Shown piece after piece: positions 1 to 5,561 of a stretch of 5,561 nucleotides of DNA (its first letter is position 1; every line of letters starts with the position of its first letter). A program made the position numbers and the translations under genes. A model generated the notes under the pieces. It was not told where the DNA came from. It worked only from the letters and a program-made list of their open reading frames with translations, and ran no database searches. Origin of the DNA: Novosphingobium sp. (GTDB taxonomy: Bacteria; Pseudomonadota; Alphaproteobacteria; Sphingomonadales; Sphingomonadaceae); assembly GCA_028697875.1 (NCBI GenBank), contig JAQVEQ010000184.1:1-5561 (forward strand). Reading direction: 5' to 3'.

Positions 1-491
1 AGGGACTCAACCCGCTGGAACAGTTCATGCTGGCCGACATCGCCGTCCACATGCCCGGTTCGCTGCTGCTGCGCTCCGACCGGGGCAGCATGGCCCATTC
101 GCTGGAAATCCGCGTCCCCTTCCTGTCGCACGATTTCGTCGACTGGACGCTGACCATGCCGAGCTCGATGAAACTGCACGGCAAGACCGGCAAGTACGCC
201 TTGCGCAAGGCGGTGGAACCGTGGTTCCCGCCCGGCGCGTTCGACAAGCGCAAGATCGGGTTCCAGTTGCCGTTCGGCGAATGGTTCCGCGGCGATTTCA
301 GCCAGTTCGCGCAGGAAGCCTGGCACGAAAGCGGCGCGCAGGAATGCGGCCTGTTGCAGACTGCCGCCGTCGACGCGCTGTTTGCCGAACATCGCGCGGG
401 GCTCGCCAACCATGGCCGGATTCTCTATGCGATCGCAATGTTCAGCTGCTGGTGGCAGCAGGCCATTGCCGGTGGCGGAGACCCGGCATGA
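1..491 (+). CDS. Asparagine synthase-type amidotransferase, C-terminal part (5' end outside window)
   Basis: The reading frame is open from the first bases (full codons from position 3) to TGA at 489-491, giving 162 visible residues. A downstream ATG at 27 is internal: the residues before it (GLNPLEQF) continue the family pattern. Seen: the conserved late synthase-domain block with S-DR-SMA-SLE-RVPFL at about 75-125, then a GKTGKYALRKA segment and a K-IGFQLPF--W block near 250-285. Known: this C-terminal ATP-pyrophosphatase domain adenylates a carboxylate and passes ammonia, released from glutamine by an N-terminal domain, to it. Relatives in polysaccharide and exosortase-linked loci probably amidate sugar acids or unknown substrates rather than make free asparagine. 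The N-terminal glutaminase half lies outside the window, so its nucleophilic cysteine cannot be checked. The gene is followed 23 bases later by the GMC oxidoreductase, suggesting co-transcription. Family is confident; substrate is unknown. Confidence 0.9.
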   Translation, partial: GLNPLEQFMLADIAVHMPGSLLLRSDRGSMAHSLEIRVPFLSHDFVDWTLTMPSSMKLHGKTGKYALRKAVEPWFPPGAFDKRKIGFQLPFGEWFRGDFSQFAQEAWHESGAQECGLLQTAAVDALFAEHRAGLANHGRILYAIAMFSCWWQQAIAGGGDPA

Positions 492-511
492 CGCCAATCA
501 CGGAGGTCTGA
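488..511 (+). other. Possible 7-codon minicistron overlapping the amidotransferase stop
   Basis: An ATG at 488-490 overlaps the amidotransferase stop as ATGA and opens a 7-codon frame (MTPITEV) that ends with TGA at 509-511, three bases before the ATG of the GMC gene. The GGAGG used by the GMC gene lies inside it. It may be chance, or a ribosome relay coupling translation of the two genes. No ribosome binding site was picked out for it beyond possible coupling to the upstream stop. Confidence 0.2.
502..506 (+). promoter_or_regulatory. Ribosome binding site for the GMC oxidoreductase
   Basis: GGAGG ends 8 bases before the ATG at 515, a strong Shine-Dalgarno match at normal spacing. It supports 515 as the start of the GMC gene. 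Confidence 0.75.
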
Positions 512-514
512 GGA

Positions 515-2122
515 ATGCTGGTCGACCTGCGCAGCGACGCCGATGCGCTCGCGACACCGGGCGATGTCTGCATCGTCGGCGGCGGTGCCGCCGGAGTCGT
601 GCTGGCGCGGCGGCTGGCCGCCAGGGGGCACGACGTCATCCTGCTGGAAAGCGGCGGGCTCGATTTCGAACAGGCAACCCAGGATCTCTACAAGGGCGCC
701 AATGTCGGCATGCCCTATTACGATCTCGAGGAATCGCGCTTGCGCTTCTTCGGCGGAACCGTGTCGATCTGGGGCGGGCGCGCGGCGCGGATGGACCCGA
801 TCGATTTCGAGAAACGCGACTGGGTCCCCCACAGCGGCTGGCCGATCCGGCTTTCCGACGTCGAACCCTATTACCGCGAAGCCGATGCCGTGTTCGAACT
901 CGGCGAAGCGTTCGACGAGGCGGAAACCTGGCAGCGGCTGGGCGTCGAACCCTATGCCTTCGACGAAGACCGGATCGCGACCGCCCTGTGGCGGTTCGAC
1001 GAGGCGGCCGAACGGTTCGCCGCCGCGCGCACGCGCGACCTGTTCGATGCGCCGAACGTCCGTGTGGTGCTCCACGCCAATGCCGTGAAGCTGCAGGCGG
1101 GGGCCGATGCCCGGACGGTCGAGCATGTCGAAGTGCGCCCGCTCGACGGCCCGGTCCGCAAGGTTTCGGCGAAGCATTACGTCCTGGCTTGCGGCGCGAT
1201 CGAGAACGCCCGCCTCCTGCTCGCTTCCGACGACGTCGAAACGGCGGGAATCGGCAATGGCCGCGACCAGGTCGGGCGCTTCTTCATGGAACATCCGACC
1301 GGCCGCATCGCCAAGGTCGAAACCGCGCATCCCTACCAGATCTGGGACGCCTACCAGAAACGCTTCGTCCGCTCCGGCGTGCCGCTGGCGCCCGCGCTCA
1401 GGCTGGGCGACGCCGTGCAGCGGGAAAAGCGGGCGCTCAACGACATCGCCACGTTCAAGCTGCAACGCGACCCGAAGCGCGGCGTCGCGCTGGGCAACAA
1501 GCTGTACCACAACCTCAAGCATTCGATTTCGCCCGACCGCAAGGGGCGCTTCCTCGACCATGCCTATCGCGGGCTGCGCGCCTGGTTCCACCACCGGCTG
1601 CGCGGAACGCTGGAACGGTCCATGGCGGCCACCGGCATGACCGGGCTCTACATGATCGTGCGCGGCGAACAGGCCCCCAACCCCGACAGCCGCATCCTCC
1701 TGTCGGCAGAGCGCGACGCGCTGGGCAACCGGCGGGCCGACCTCGACTGGCAGCTGTGCGAACTGGACAAGCACAGCGCCCGGGTGATGGCCGACACTTT
1801 CGGCGCCGAACTGCAACGCCTGGGCAAGGGACGCACCGTGCAGAGCGAATGGCTGGCGGAACCCGGCGCGCAATGGCCGGTCGATCCGACGGTCGGCAAC
1901 CACCCCATCGCCGGTTACCACCACGTCGGCGGCACCCGGATGAGCACCGATCCCGCGCAGGGCGTGGTCGACGCCGATTGCCGGGTCCACGGCTATGCCA
2001 ACCTTCACGTGGCGGGCAGTTCGGTGTTCAGCACGGCGGGCTGGGCCAATCCGACTTTCACTCTCGTCGCCCTTGCCCTGCGGCTGGGCGACCGCCTCGA
2101 CACGGTCCTTCGCAACCGGTAG
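515..2122 (+). CDS. GMC family FAD-dependent oxidoreductase
   Basis: A complete 535-residue protein, a usual length for bacterial short-form GMC enzymes, which oxidise alcohol groups of sugars, polyols or other small alcohols using FAD. Seen: an N-terminal FAD-binding Rossmann fold with VGGGAAG at 21-27 and the ribose-binding acidic residue E45 in LLESGG; a family block around 79-111 (FGG-VSIWGG, then W-P-SGWPI); an ACGAIENARLLL segment at 225-236; and the C-terminal GMC domain with YHHVGGTRM at 468-476 and AGWANPTFT at 508-516. H469 or H470 and N512 fit the catalytic His/Asn pair at the usual spacing of about 43 residues. No signal peptide or membrane segment is evident, so it is probably cytoplasmic. 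The ATG at 515 is set by GGAGG 8 bases upstream. It follows the amidotransferase by 23 bases and precedes the CDP-alcohol phosphotransferase by 48 bases, so it is probably in the same operon. Inferred role: oxidation of a glycan precursor or headgroup. Substrate is unknown. Confidence 0.92.
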   Translation: MLVDLRSDADALATPGDVCIVGGGAAGVVLARRLAARGHDVILLESGGLDFEQATQDLYKGANVGMPYYDLEESRLRFFGGTVSIWGGRAARMDPIDFEKRDWVPHSGWPIRLSDVEPYYREADAVFELGEAFDEAETWQRLGVEPYAFDEDRIATALWRFDEAAERFAAARTRDLFDAPNVRVVLHANAVKLQAGADARTVEHVEVRPLDGPVRKVSAKHYVLACGAIENARLLLASDDVETAGIGNGRDQVGRFFMEHPTGRIAKVETAHPYQIWDAYQKRFVRSGVPLAPALRLGDAVQREKRALNDIATFKLQRDPKRGVALGNKLYHNLKHSISPDRKGRFLDHAYRGLRAWFHHRLRGTLERSMAATGMTGLYMIVRGEQAPNPDSRILLSAERDALGNRRADLDWQLCELDKHSARVMADTFGAELQRLGKGRTVQSEWLAEPGAQWPVDPTVGNHPIAGYHHVGGTRMSTDPAQGVVDADCRVHGYANLHVAGSSVFSTAGWANPTFTLVALALRLGDRLDTVLRNR

Positions 2123-2159
2123 CAGGCCACGCAAGGAAGCGGGACCGCCCGCCGCCGAA

Positions 2160-2164
2160 AAGGA
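2160..2164 (+). promoter_or_regulatory. Ribosome binding site for the CDP-alcohol phosphotransferase
   Basis: AAGGA lies 6 bases before the ATG at 2171 and supports that start. The 48-bp gap between the GMC stop and this gene also holds a small hairpin (GCGGG at 2139-2143, CCCGC at 2148-2152) without a T-run, so it is not a convincing terminator. Confidence 0.6.
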
Positions 2165-2170
2165 ATTTCA

Positions 2171-3238
2171 ATGAGCAACGACGTGATGCCGGAATGGCTG
2201 GCGCTATCCGGATCGGCCGAGGTTCCCATCTGGGGCATGGACAATCGCGAACGCGTGCGGCGGCTGGCCTGCGCCTCGAAGAAGACCCCGCCCGAAGGCC
2301 GCAAGCTGCAGGTCAACCTCGCCTATGTCTTCGACCCGCTGCTGATGCGGCTGGCGCTCGACAACCCCGACATCGCCTTCGTGCATGGCGACCGGTTCGT
2401 GATCGGCGTCGACACGCCCGGCGCGAAGACGGTCGATCTCGCCACCGGGCCGGAATTCTACAACGCGCAGTTGCGCAAGCTCGAACGGCCTTTCGCGATC
2501 CCGCTGACCGCCGGGACCAGGGCGCAGGCCGAACGCGCCAGCTACAACGCCTCCTACAAGGGAGTGACGGACCTTCTCACCAAGTATCTGTGGCCCGGCC
2601 TTGCCTTCCACATGACCCGGATCGCCGCCGCGCTGCGCATGACGCCCAACATGGTCACCGCCATCGGCGCGGCCCTGTGTGTCTGGGCCACCGTGCTGTT
2701 CTGGCAGGGGCATTACTGGCAGGGCATGGCCGCCGGCTTCGTGTTCATGGTGCTGGATACGGTGGACGGCAAGCTTGCCCGCTGCACTGTCACTTCCAGC
2801 TGGTGGGGCAATATCTTCGACCATGGCATCGACCTCGTCCATCCGCCGTTCTGGTGGTGGGCCTGGGCCGTCGGGCTCGGCAGATGGGGGCTTGCCTATT
2901 CGACCGAAACATTCGCCTGGGTGATCGGGGCGATCGTCGGCGGCTATGTCGTCCAGCGCCTGATCGAAGGGGCGTTCATGCGGCTGTACGGCGGGATTCA
3001 CATCCACGTCTGGCAGCGCTTCGACAGCCGGTTCCGCCTGATTACCGCCCGCCGCAACCCGAACATGGTGATCCTGTTCGTCTCGCTGCTGTTCGCCCGG
3101 CCCGACATCGGACTGGTTGCCGTCGCCTGGTGGACCGTCCTATCCTGTGCCGTGCATGCCGTCCGGCTCGTCCAGGCGAGGGCTCAGACCAGCGCGGGCA
3201 AGCCGGTCACGTCCTGGCTATCGGAGGCCCCGCAATGA
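2171..3238 (+). CDS. Membrane CDP-alcohol phosphatidyltransferase family protein with extra N-terminal region
   Basis: A complete 355-residue protein. This family moves a phospho-alcohol from a CDP-linked donor to an acceptor hydroxyl, releasing CMP, inside the membrane. Seen: the full signature D196-xx-D199-G200-xx-A203-R204-x8-G213-xxx-D217-xxx-D221 (bases 2756-2833), with every metal- and substrate-binding residue present. Hydrophobic, Trp-rich segments lie at about 162-178, 184-196, 225-242, 246-262, 299-310 and 313-332, consistent with the usual six-helix core. The core is preceded by about 130 mostly soluble residues that I do not recognise, making it longer than simple members such as PgsA (around 180-200 residues). 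The linker at about 118-160 and the tail near 283-300 (D-RFRLITARR) recall the inositol-phosphate DIPPS branch, where a nucleotidyltransferase is fused in front; that comparison is from memory. The start has AAGGA 6 bases upstream. Its stop overlaps the HIT gene start as ATGA, indicating translational coupling. Donor and acceptor are unknown; the LicC-like gene at 3651-4394 is the obvious candidate donor-maker. Confidence 0.9.
   Translation: MSNDVMPEWLALSGSAEVPIWGMDNRERVRRLACASKKTPPEGRKLQVNLAYVFDPLLMRLALDNPDIAFVHGDRFVIGVDTPGAKTVDLATGPEFYNAQLRKLERPFAIPLTAGTRAQAERASYNASYKGVTDLLTKYLWPGLAFHMTRIAAALRMTPNMVTAIGAALCVWATVLFWQGHYWQGMAAGFVFMVLDTVDGKLARCTVTSSWWGNIFDHGIDLVHPPFWWWAWAVGLGRWGLAYSTETFAWVIGAIVGGYVVQRLIEGAFMRLYGGIHIHVWQRFDSRFRLITARRNPNMVILFVSLLFARPDIGLVAVAWWTVLSCAVHAVRLVQARAQTSAGKPVTSWLSEAPQ
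3223..3227 (+). promoter_or_regulatory. Ribosome binding site for the HIT-like gene
   Basis: GGAGG sits 7 bases before the ATG at 3235, inside the last codons of the CDP-alcohol phosphotransferase gene. It decides the start of the HIT gene, because the frame itself stays open far upstream. Confidence 0.75.
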
Positions 3239-3663
3239 ACGAAACGATCGAGAAATTCGGCTGGCCGGCAACGCTGGTCCACGAGTTCGACCACTGGGTC
3301 GTGCTGGCGCGGCCGGCCCAGCCGACGCTGGGCAGCCTGGTGCTGGCGGCCAAGTCCGCCGCGACCGCCTTCGGCGACCTGCCCATCGAAGCCCACACCG
3401 AACTGAAAGCGGCGACTTCCGCGATCGAACGGGCGCTGGGCGAAGCGGTCGGCTATGCCCGGCTCAACTACCTGATGCTGATGATGGTGGACCCCAACGT
3501 CCATTTCCACGTCATCCCCCGCTACGAAGGCGCGCGCGAATGGAACGGGCGCGCGTTCGTGGACGCGGGCTGGCCGAAAGTGCCCGAACTGGGGCAGGCC
3601 GTGGCGCTGGAAGGCGACGAGCTGGGGCGGCTGGTCGCCTGGCTGAAAGGCTACTTCGCCTGA
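3235..3663 (+). CDS. HIT-like (histidine triad) family protein
   Basis: A 142-residue protein, a typical HIT length. HIT proteins hydrolyse or transfer nucleotides through a histidine that attacks the alpha-phosphate. Seen: the core motif N88-V-H90-F-H92-V-I-P-R (bases 3496-3522), preceded by the hydrophobic block LNYLMLMMVDP. The usual pattern is H-phi-H-phi-H-phi-phi; here the first histidine is Asn, while the middle (nucleophile) and third are kept, so catalysis is plausible but altered. No signal peptide or membrane segment is visible. The ATG at 3235 is chosen because it overlaps the preceding stop as ATGA and has GGAGG 7 bases before it; the same frame is free of stops back to before 382, but those upstream residues are Arg/Ala-rich shadow of other genes. 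Its 3' end overlaps the convergent nucleotidyltransferase by 13 bases. Inferred: it may act on a nucleotide or CDP-linked intermediate of this pathway. It could equally be a housekeeping nucleotide hydrolase. Confidence 0.85.
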   Translation: MNETIEKFGWPATLVHEFDHWVVLARPAQPTLGSLVLAAKSAATAFGDLPIEAHTELKAATSAIERALGEAVGYARLNYLMLMMVDPNVHFHVIPRYEGAREWNGRAFVDAGWPKVPELGQAVALEGDELGRLVAWLKGYFA

Positions 3664-4394
3664 ACCCAGCGGTCGGTCAGCCCGGTCGCGATTTCGATGT
3701 CGTTGAGGAAATCGACCTCGGCCCAGTCCAGCCCTTCAATGGAAACGATGCCGACCTTGCCGGTGTCGGCCAGCTTGTCGATCACTTTCAGGTACCAGTG
3801 CTCGATCCCTTCGCGAGTGCGCATCGCCTGCCGCACCGCTTCGCGGAACAGCTCCGGCCCTTCGCCGCGGAAGGCAAGGAAACCGATCGATTCCGCGTTG
3901 GTCTCCGCGGCGGAAAGGGTCTTGCCGATCCGCATCAGGCGTTCCCCTTCGCGGGCGACTTTCATATCGTCGCTGTCGTAGCTGTCCTTGACGTCGACCG
4001 TGACGGCAATGGGCCAGCCGCTCCCCTGCTGCACCTTGCGCACGATCTCTTCGGAGACGAGCGTGTCGCCGTTGAGGATCAGGAAGTCCTCGTGCATCTG
4101 CTCGCGCACGATCCAGCACGAACCGAGATTGTCCGCGACCTTGTAGAAAGGATTGAAATGGCAGTGCACTTCGACCCGGGGGTCGCTGTGCCGTTCCAGC
4201 AGCTCCTCGACCATGTCGGTCATGAACCCGGTGACGACGTCGATCCGCCTGACCCCGCCGCGCGCCAGCATCTCGACCTGCCATTCGATCAGGGTCCGGC
4301 CCGAAAAATCGATCAGGCACTTGGGCCTTTCGGCCGTCAGGGGAAGCAGACGCGAGCCCTGGCCCGCACTGAGGAGGATGGCGCGTTCGATCAT
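3651..4394 (-). CDS. Nucleotidyltransferase, LicC-like phosphocholine/alcohol-phosphate cytidylyltransferase type
   Basis: A complete 247-residue protein ending in TAG. Nucleotidyltransferases of this fold couple an NTP to a sugar or alcohol phosphate, releasing pyrophosphate. Seen: the N-terminal signature L8-S-A-G-Q-G-S-R15-L followed by P24-K25 (nucleotide binding), NPFY at 81-84 and DNLGS at 88-92, a metal-binding type D110 in LILNGD, ESIGF at 168-172, and a C-terminal W224-AEVD228 segment that could supply the second metal ligand. The NPFY/N-L-S pattern, the E/D-D ending and the short length without a C-terminal beta-helix fit the LicC-like cytidylyltransferase group better than long glucose- or mannose-1-phosphate enzymes, but nucleotide and acceptor are not proven. 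The start codon (complement of 4392-4394) has only a weak AAGG about 8 bases upstream. It points opposite to the other genes, overlapping the HIT gene by 13 bases at its 3' end and facing away from the flippase. Inferred: it supplies the CDP-activated donor for the membrane phosphotransferase. Confidence 0.88.
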   Translation of the reverse strand: MIERAILLSAGQGSRLLPLTAERPKCLIDFSGRTLIEWQVEMLARGGVRRIDVVTGFMTDMVEELLERHSDPRVEVHCHFNPFYKVADNLGSCWIVREQMHEDFLILNGDTLVSEEIVRKVQQGSGWPIAVTVDVKDSYDSDDMKVAREGERLMRIGKTLSAAETNAESIGFLAFRGEGPELFREAVRQAMRTREGIEHWYLKVIDKLADTGKVGIVSIEGLDWAEVDFLNDIEIATGLTDRWVQAK

Positions 4395-4537
4395 CGCCCG
4401 CCTTTAGGAGGTGGAAGCGCCAGCCGCAATGGGGCAGGTGGGAGCGGCGGCGGCGGCGCGGACACGCATGGCGCTTGCGCAAATCCGGCCCCTCGTCCAA
4501 ATGCGTCGCGATGCCTCGTCCGAAAAGAACGCGCCCC
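4395..4537. promoter_or_regulatory. Divergent intergenic region between nucleotidyltransferase and flippase
   Basis: These 143 bases must hold the promoter of the minus-strand gene and probably that of the flippase. No clear -35/-10 pair is visible on either strand. Seen: a plus-strand AGGAGGTG at 4406-4413 with no suitable start codon at normal distance that opens a credible gene; four CGG triplets at 4445-4456; a TTGCGCAA palindrome at 4475-4482; and a direct repeat CCTCGTCC at 4491-4498 and 4514-4521. No small gene could be supported here. Confidence 0.4.
4491..4521. repeat. 8-bp direct repeat CCTCGTCC upstream of the flippase
   Basis: Two exact copies, at 4491-4498 and 4514-4521, start 23 bases apart; with the following bases they match 10 of 11 (CCTCGTCC-A/G-AA). 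Spacing near two helical turns would suit a dimeric regulator, but short repeats arise by chance in GC-rich DNA, and the second copy is coding if the flippase starts at 4511. Confidence 0.3.
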
Positions 4538-5561
4538 ATGCCCGACAGCCTGCTGGGCCGCATCTTCGTCAACACGGTATGGCTATTGGGCGGCAAGGGC
4601 TTCGGCGCGGTTTGCAGCCTGCTCTACCTCGCGATCCTGACCCGTTCGCTGGGGCTGAAGGGCTTCGGCCACTTCTCGCTGATCTTCGGCACCGCCCAGG
4701 CGCTGATCGCCATTGCCGGCTTCCAGACCTGGCGCGTGGTCGTCCGCTACGGCGCGGAACACGTCCATGCGAAAAACTGGGACGCATTCGGCCGGCTCGG
4801 CATGCTGTGCGGCGTGCTCGATGCGATAGGCGCGGTCATGGGCTGCGGCATCGCCTGGGCCGTCTTCTTCCAGTTCAGCCACGCGCTCGACCTCAACCCG
4901 AGCCTGATCGGCACCGCGTTCTGGTTCAATGTCGCCGCGGTCTGGGCACTGGTCTCGGCGCCGACCGGCATTGTCCGTGCGCTCGACCGGTTCGACATCG
5001 CGATCTATGTCGAAGCCGTCGTGCCGATCGGGCGCCTCGCGGCCGCCACCGCCATCTGGCTGACCGGGCCGAGCCTGGTGAAATTCCTGATCGCCTGGGC
5101 CGCGATCGACCTGCTGGAAGCGGCCGCCTACTGGGCCATGGCGCGTTATCTCGCCCCGCAATCGGTCAGGTTCCGGCACTTGCGGCACTGGCGCACGGCC
5201 TTGCGGGAAAACGACGGGATCATCCGCTTCTTCGGCATCACTTACGCCAATGCCACGCTGGAAGCGGCAAAGCGTAACGGCCCGCTGCTGGCGGTCGGGT
5301 TCTTCGTCGGGACGAAAGCGGCCGGCCTCTATCGCCTGGCGCAGCAGCTCAGCCAGGGCCTGAGCAAGCTTTCCACCCTGCTGACGCGGTCGGTCTATGC
5401 GGAAATCGCGCGGGCGCGCGTCGCGGCCAAGGCGGAAGAGTTCCGCAAGCTCGCGCTCCAGACCAGCGCTCTCGCCGGGCTGGCCGGGGCGCTGGTGGTG
5501 CTGGTCGCCCTGCTCGGCGGCAAGCAGCTCATGGGGCTGATCGGCGGCGACGCCTTCCGCG
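4538..5561 (+). CDS. Wzx-like polysaccharide/oligosaccharide flippase, N-terminal part (3' end outside window)
   Basis: The frame is open to the window edge, giving 341 complete codons of a protein that is usually 420-500 residues. Known: members of the MOP superfamily move lipid-linked oligosaccharides across the inner membrane. Seen: an N-terminal amphipathic start followed by VWLLGGKGFGAVCSLLYLAILTRSLG at about 14-39, typical of the family's first helix, then hydrophobic segments at about 46-62, 88-112, 126-143, 155-175, 181-200, 248-262 and 308-326, with polar loops between them and the family-like stretch GLYRLAQQLSQGLSKL at 263-278. The start is uncertain: ATG 4538 best fits the family N-terminus but has only a weak purine-rich AAAAGA upstream, while an in-frame ATG at 4511 would add nine mostly basic residues and has no ribosome binding site. 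Its position beside glycan genes supports a transport role. The transported molecule is unknown. Confidence 0.88.
   Translation, partial: MPDSLLGRIFVNTVWLLGGKGFGAVCSLLYLAILTRSLGLKGFGHFSLIFGTAQALIAIAGFQTWRVVVRYGAEHVHAKNWDAFGRLGMLCGVLDAIGAVMGCGIAWAVFFQFSHALDLNPSLIGTAFWFNVAAVWALVSAPTGIVRALDRFDIAIYVEAVVPIGRLAAATAIWLTGPSLVKFLIAWAAIDLLEAAAYWAMARYLAPQSVRFRHLRHWRTALRENDGIIRFFGITYANATLEAAKRNGPLLAVGFFVGTKAAGLYRLAQQLSQGLSKLSTLLTRSVYAEIARARVAAKAEEFRKLALQTSALAGLAGALVVLVALLGGKQLMGLIGGDAFR

Noticed and set aside
425..2134. A 569-codon open frame on the minus strand opposite the GMC gene
   Set aside because: It mirrors the GMC gene almost end to end, has no recognisable domain, and is what strong third-position GC bias produces antisense to a real gene.
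2139..2152. GCGGG/CCCGC hairpin between the GMC and phosphotransferase genes
   Set aside because: Only five base pairs and no T-run; it is followed at once by a ribosome binding site, so a terminator is not supported.
2204..3007. A 267-codon minus-strand frame opposite the CDP-alcohol phosphotransferase
   Set aside because: The composition is low-complexity His/Gly/Pro/Arg-rich, and the opposite strand carries a complete catalytic signature.
382..3663. A 1093-codon open frame on the plus strand ending at the HIT stop
   Set aside because: Only its last 142 codons look like a real protein. The rest is Arg/Ala/Gly/Pro-rich shadow of the amidotransferase, GMC and phosphotransferase genes, kept open by high GC content.
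4445..4456. Four CGG triplets resembling a simple repeat
   Set aside because: Too short to call a microsatellite in DNA this GC-rich, and no function is suggested.
3117..4640. A 507-codon plus-strand frame across the HIT and nucleotidyltransferase genes
   Set aside because: It crosses two well-supported genes, including one on the other strand, and shows no domain.
4411..5277. A GTG-started 288-codon plus-strand frame with AGGAGGTG at its start
   Set aside because: The ribosome-binding match directly abuts and overlaps the GTG, leaving no spacing, and the product is Arg/Pro/His-rich shadow of the flippase, whose own frame encodes family-typical membrane segments.

Overview
The window looks like part of a glycan or lipid-carrier surface-polysaccharide locus from a GC-rich alphaproteobacterium. 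I lean towards Sphingomonadales (an Erythrobacter, Novosphingobium or Sphingomonas relative). That rests on strong G/C third-position bias, alphaproteobacterial protein style and gene content; no search could be run, so the taxon is an inference.

Layout: (1) 1-491 (+) is the C-terminal end of an asparagine synthase-type amidotransferase that begins before the window. (2) 515-2122 (+) is a complete GMC-family FAD oxidoreductase. (3) 2171-3238 (+) is a membrane CDP-alcohol phosphotransferase with a perfect catalytic signature behind an unassigned N-terminal region of about 130 residues. (4) 3235-3663 (+) is a small HIT-like protein overlapping the previous gene by ATGA. These four genes are closely spaced, each of the last three has a recognisable ribosome binding site, and they look like one transcription unit. 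(5) 3651-4394 (-) is a nucleotidyltransferase resembling LicC-type phosphocholine cytidylyltransferases; its 3' end overlaps the HIT gene tail to tail by 13 bases. (6) After a 143-bp divergent intergenic region, 4538-5561 (+) is the first 341 codons of a Wzx-like polysaccharide flippase that runs off the window.

How the genes may work together (inference): the nucleotidyltransferase could make a CDP-activated alcohol phosphate. The CDP-alcohol phosphotransferase could then transfer the phospho-alcohol to a lipid, sugar or second alcohol. The GMC oxidoreductase and amidotransferase would modify or build the glycan or its headgroup, and the flippase would move the lipid-linked product across the inner membrane. 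The nucleotidyltransferase plus CDP-alcohol phosphotransferase pair recalls the fused IPCT/DIPPS enzymes of di-myo-inositol phosphate synthesis, here as two separate genes. The substrates cannot be read from sequence.

No rRNA, tRNA, CRISPR array, insertion sequence or convincing rho-independent terminator was seen. There is no gene-free stretch longer than 143 bases.
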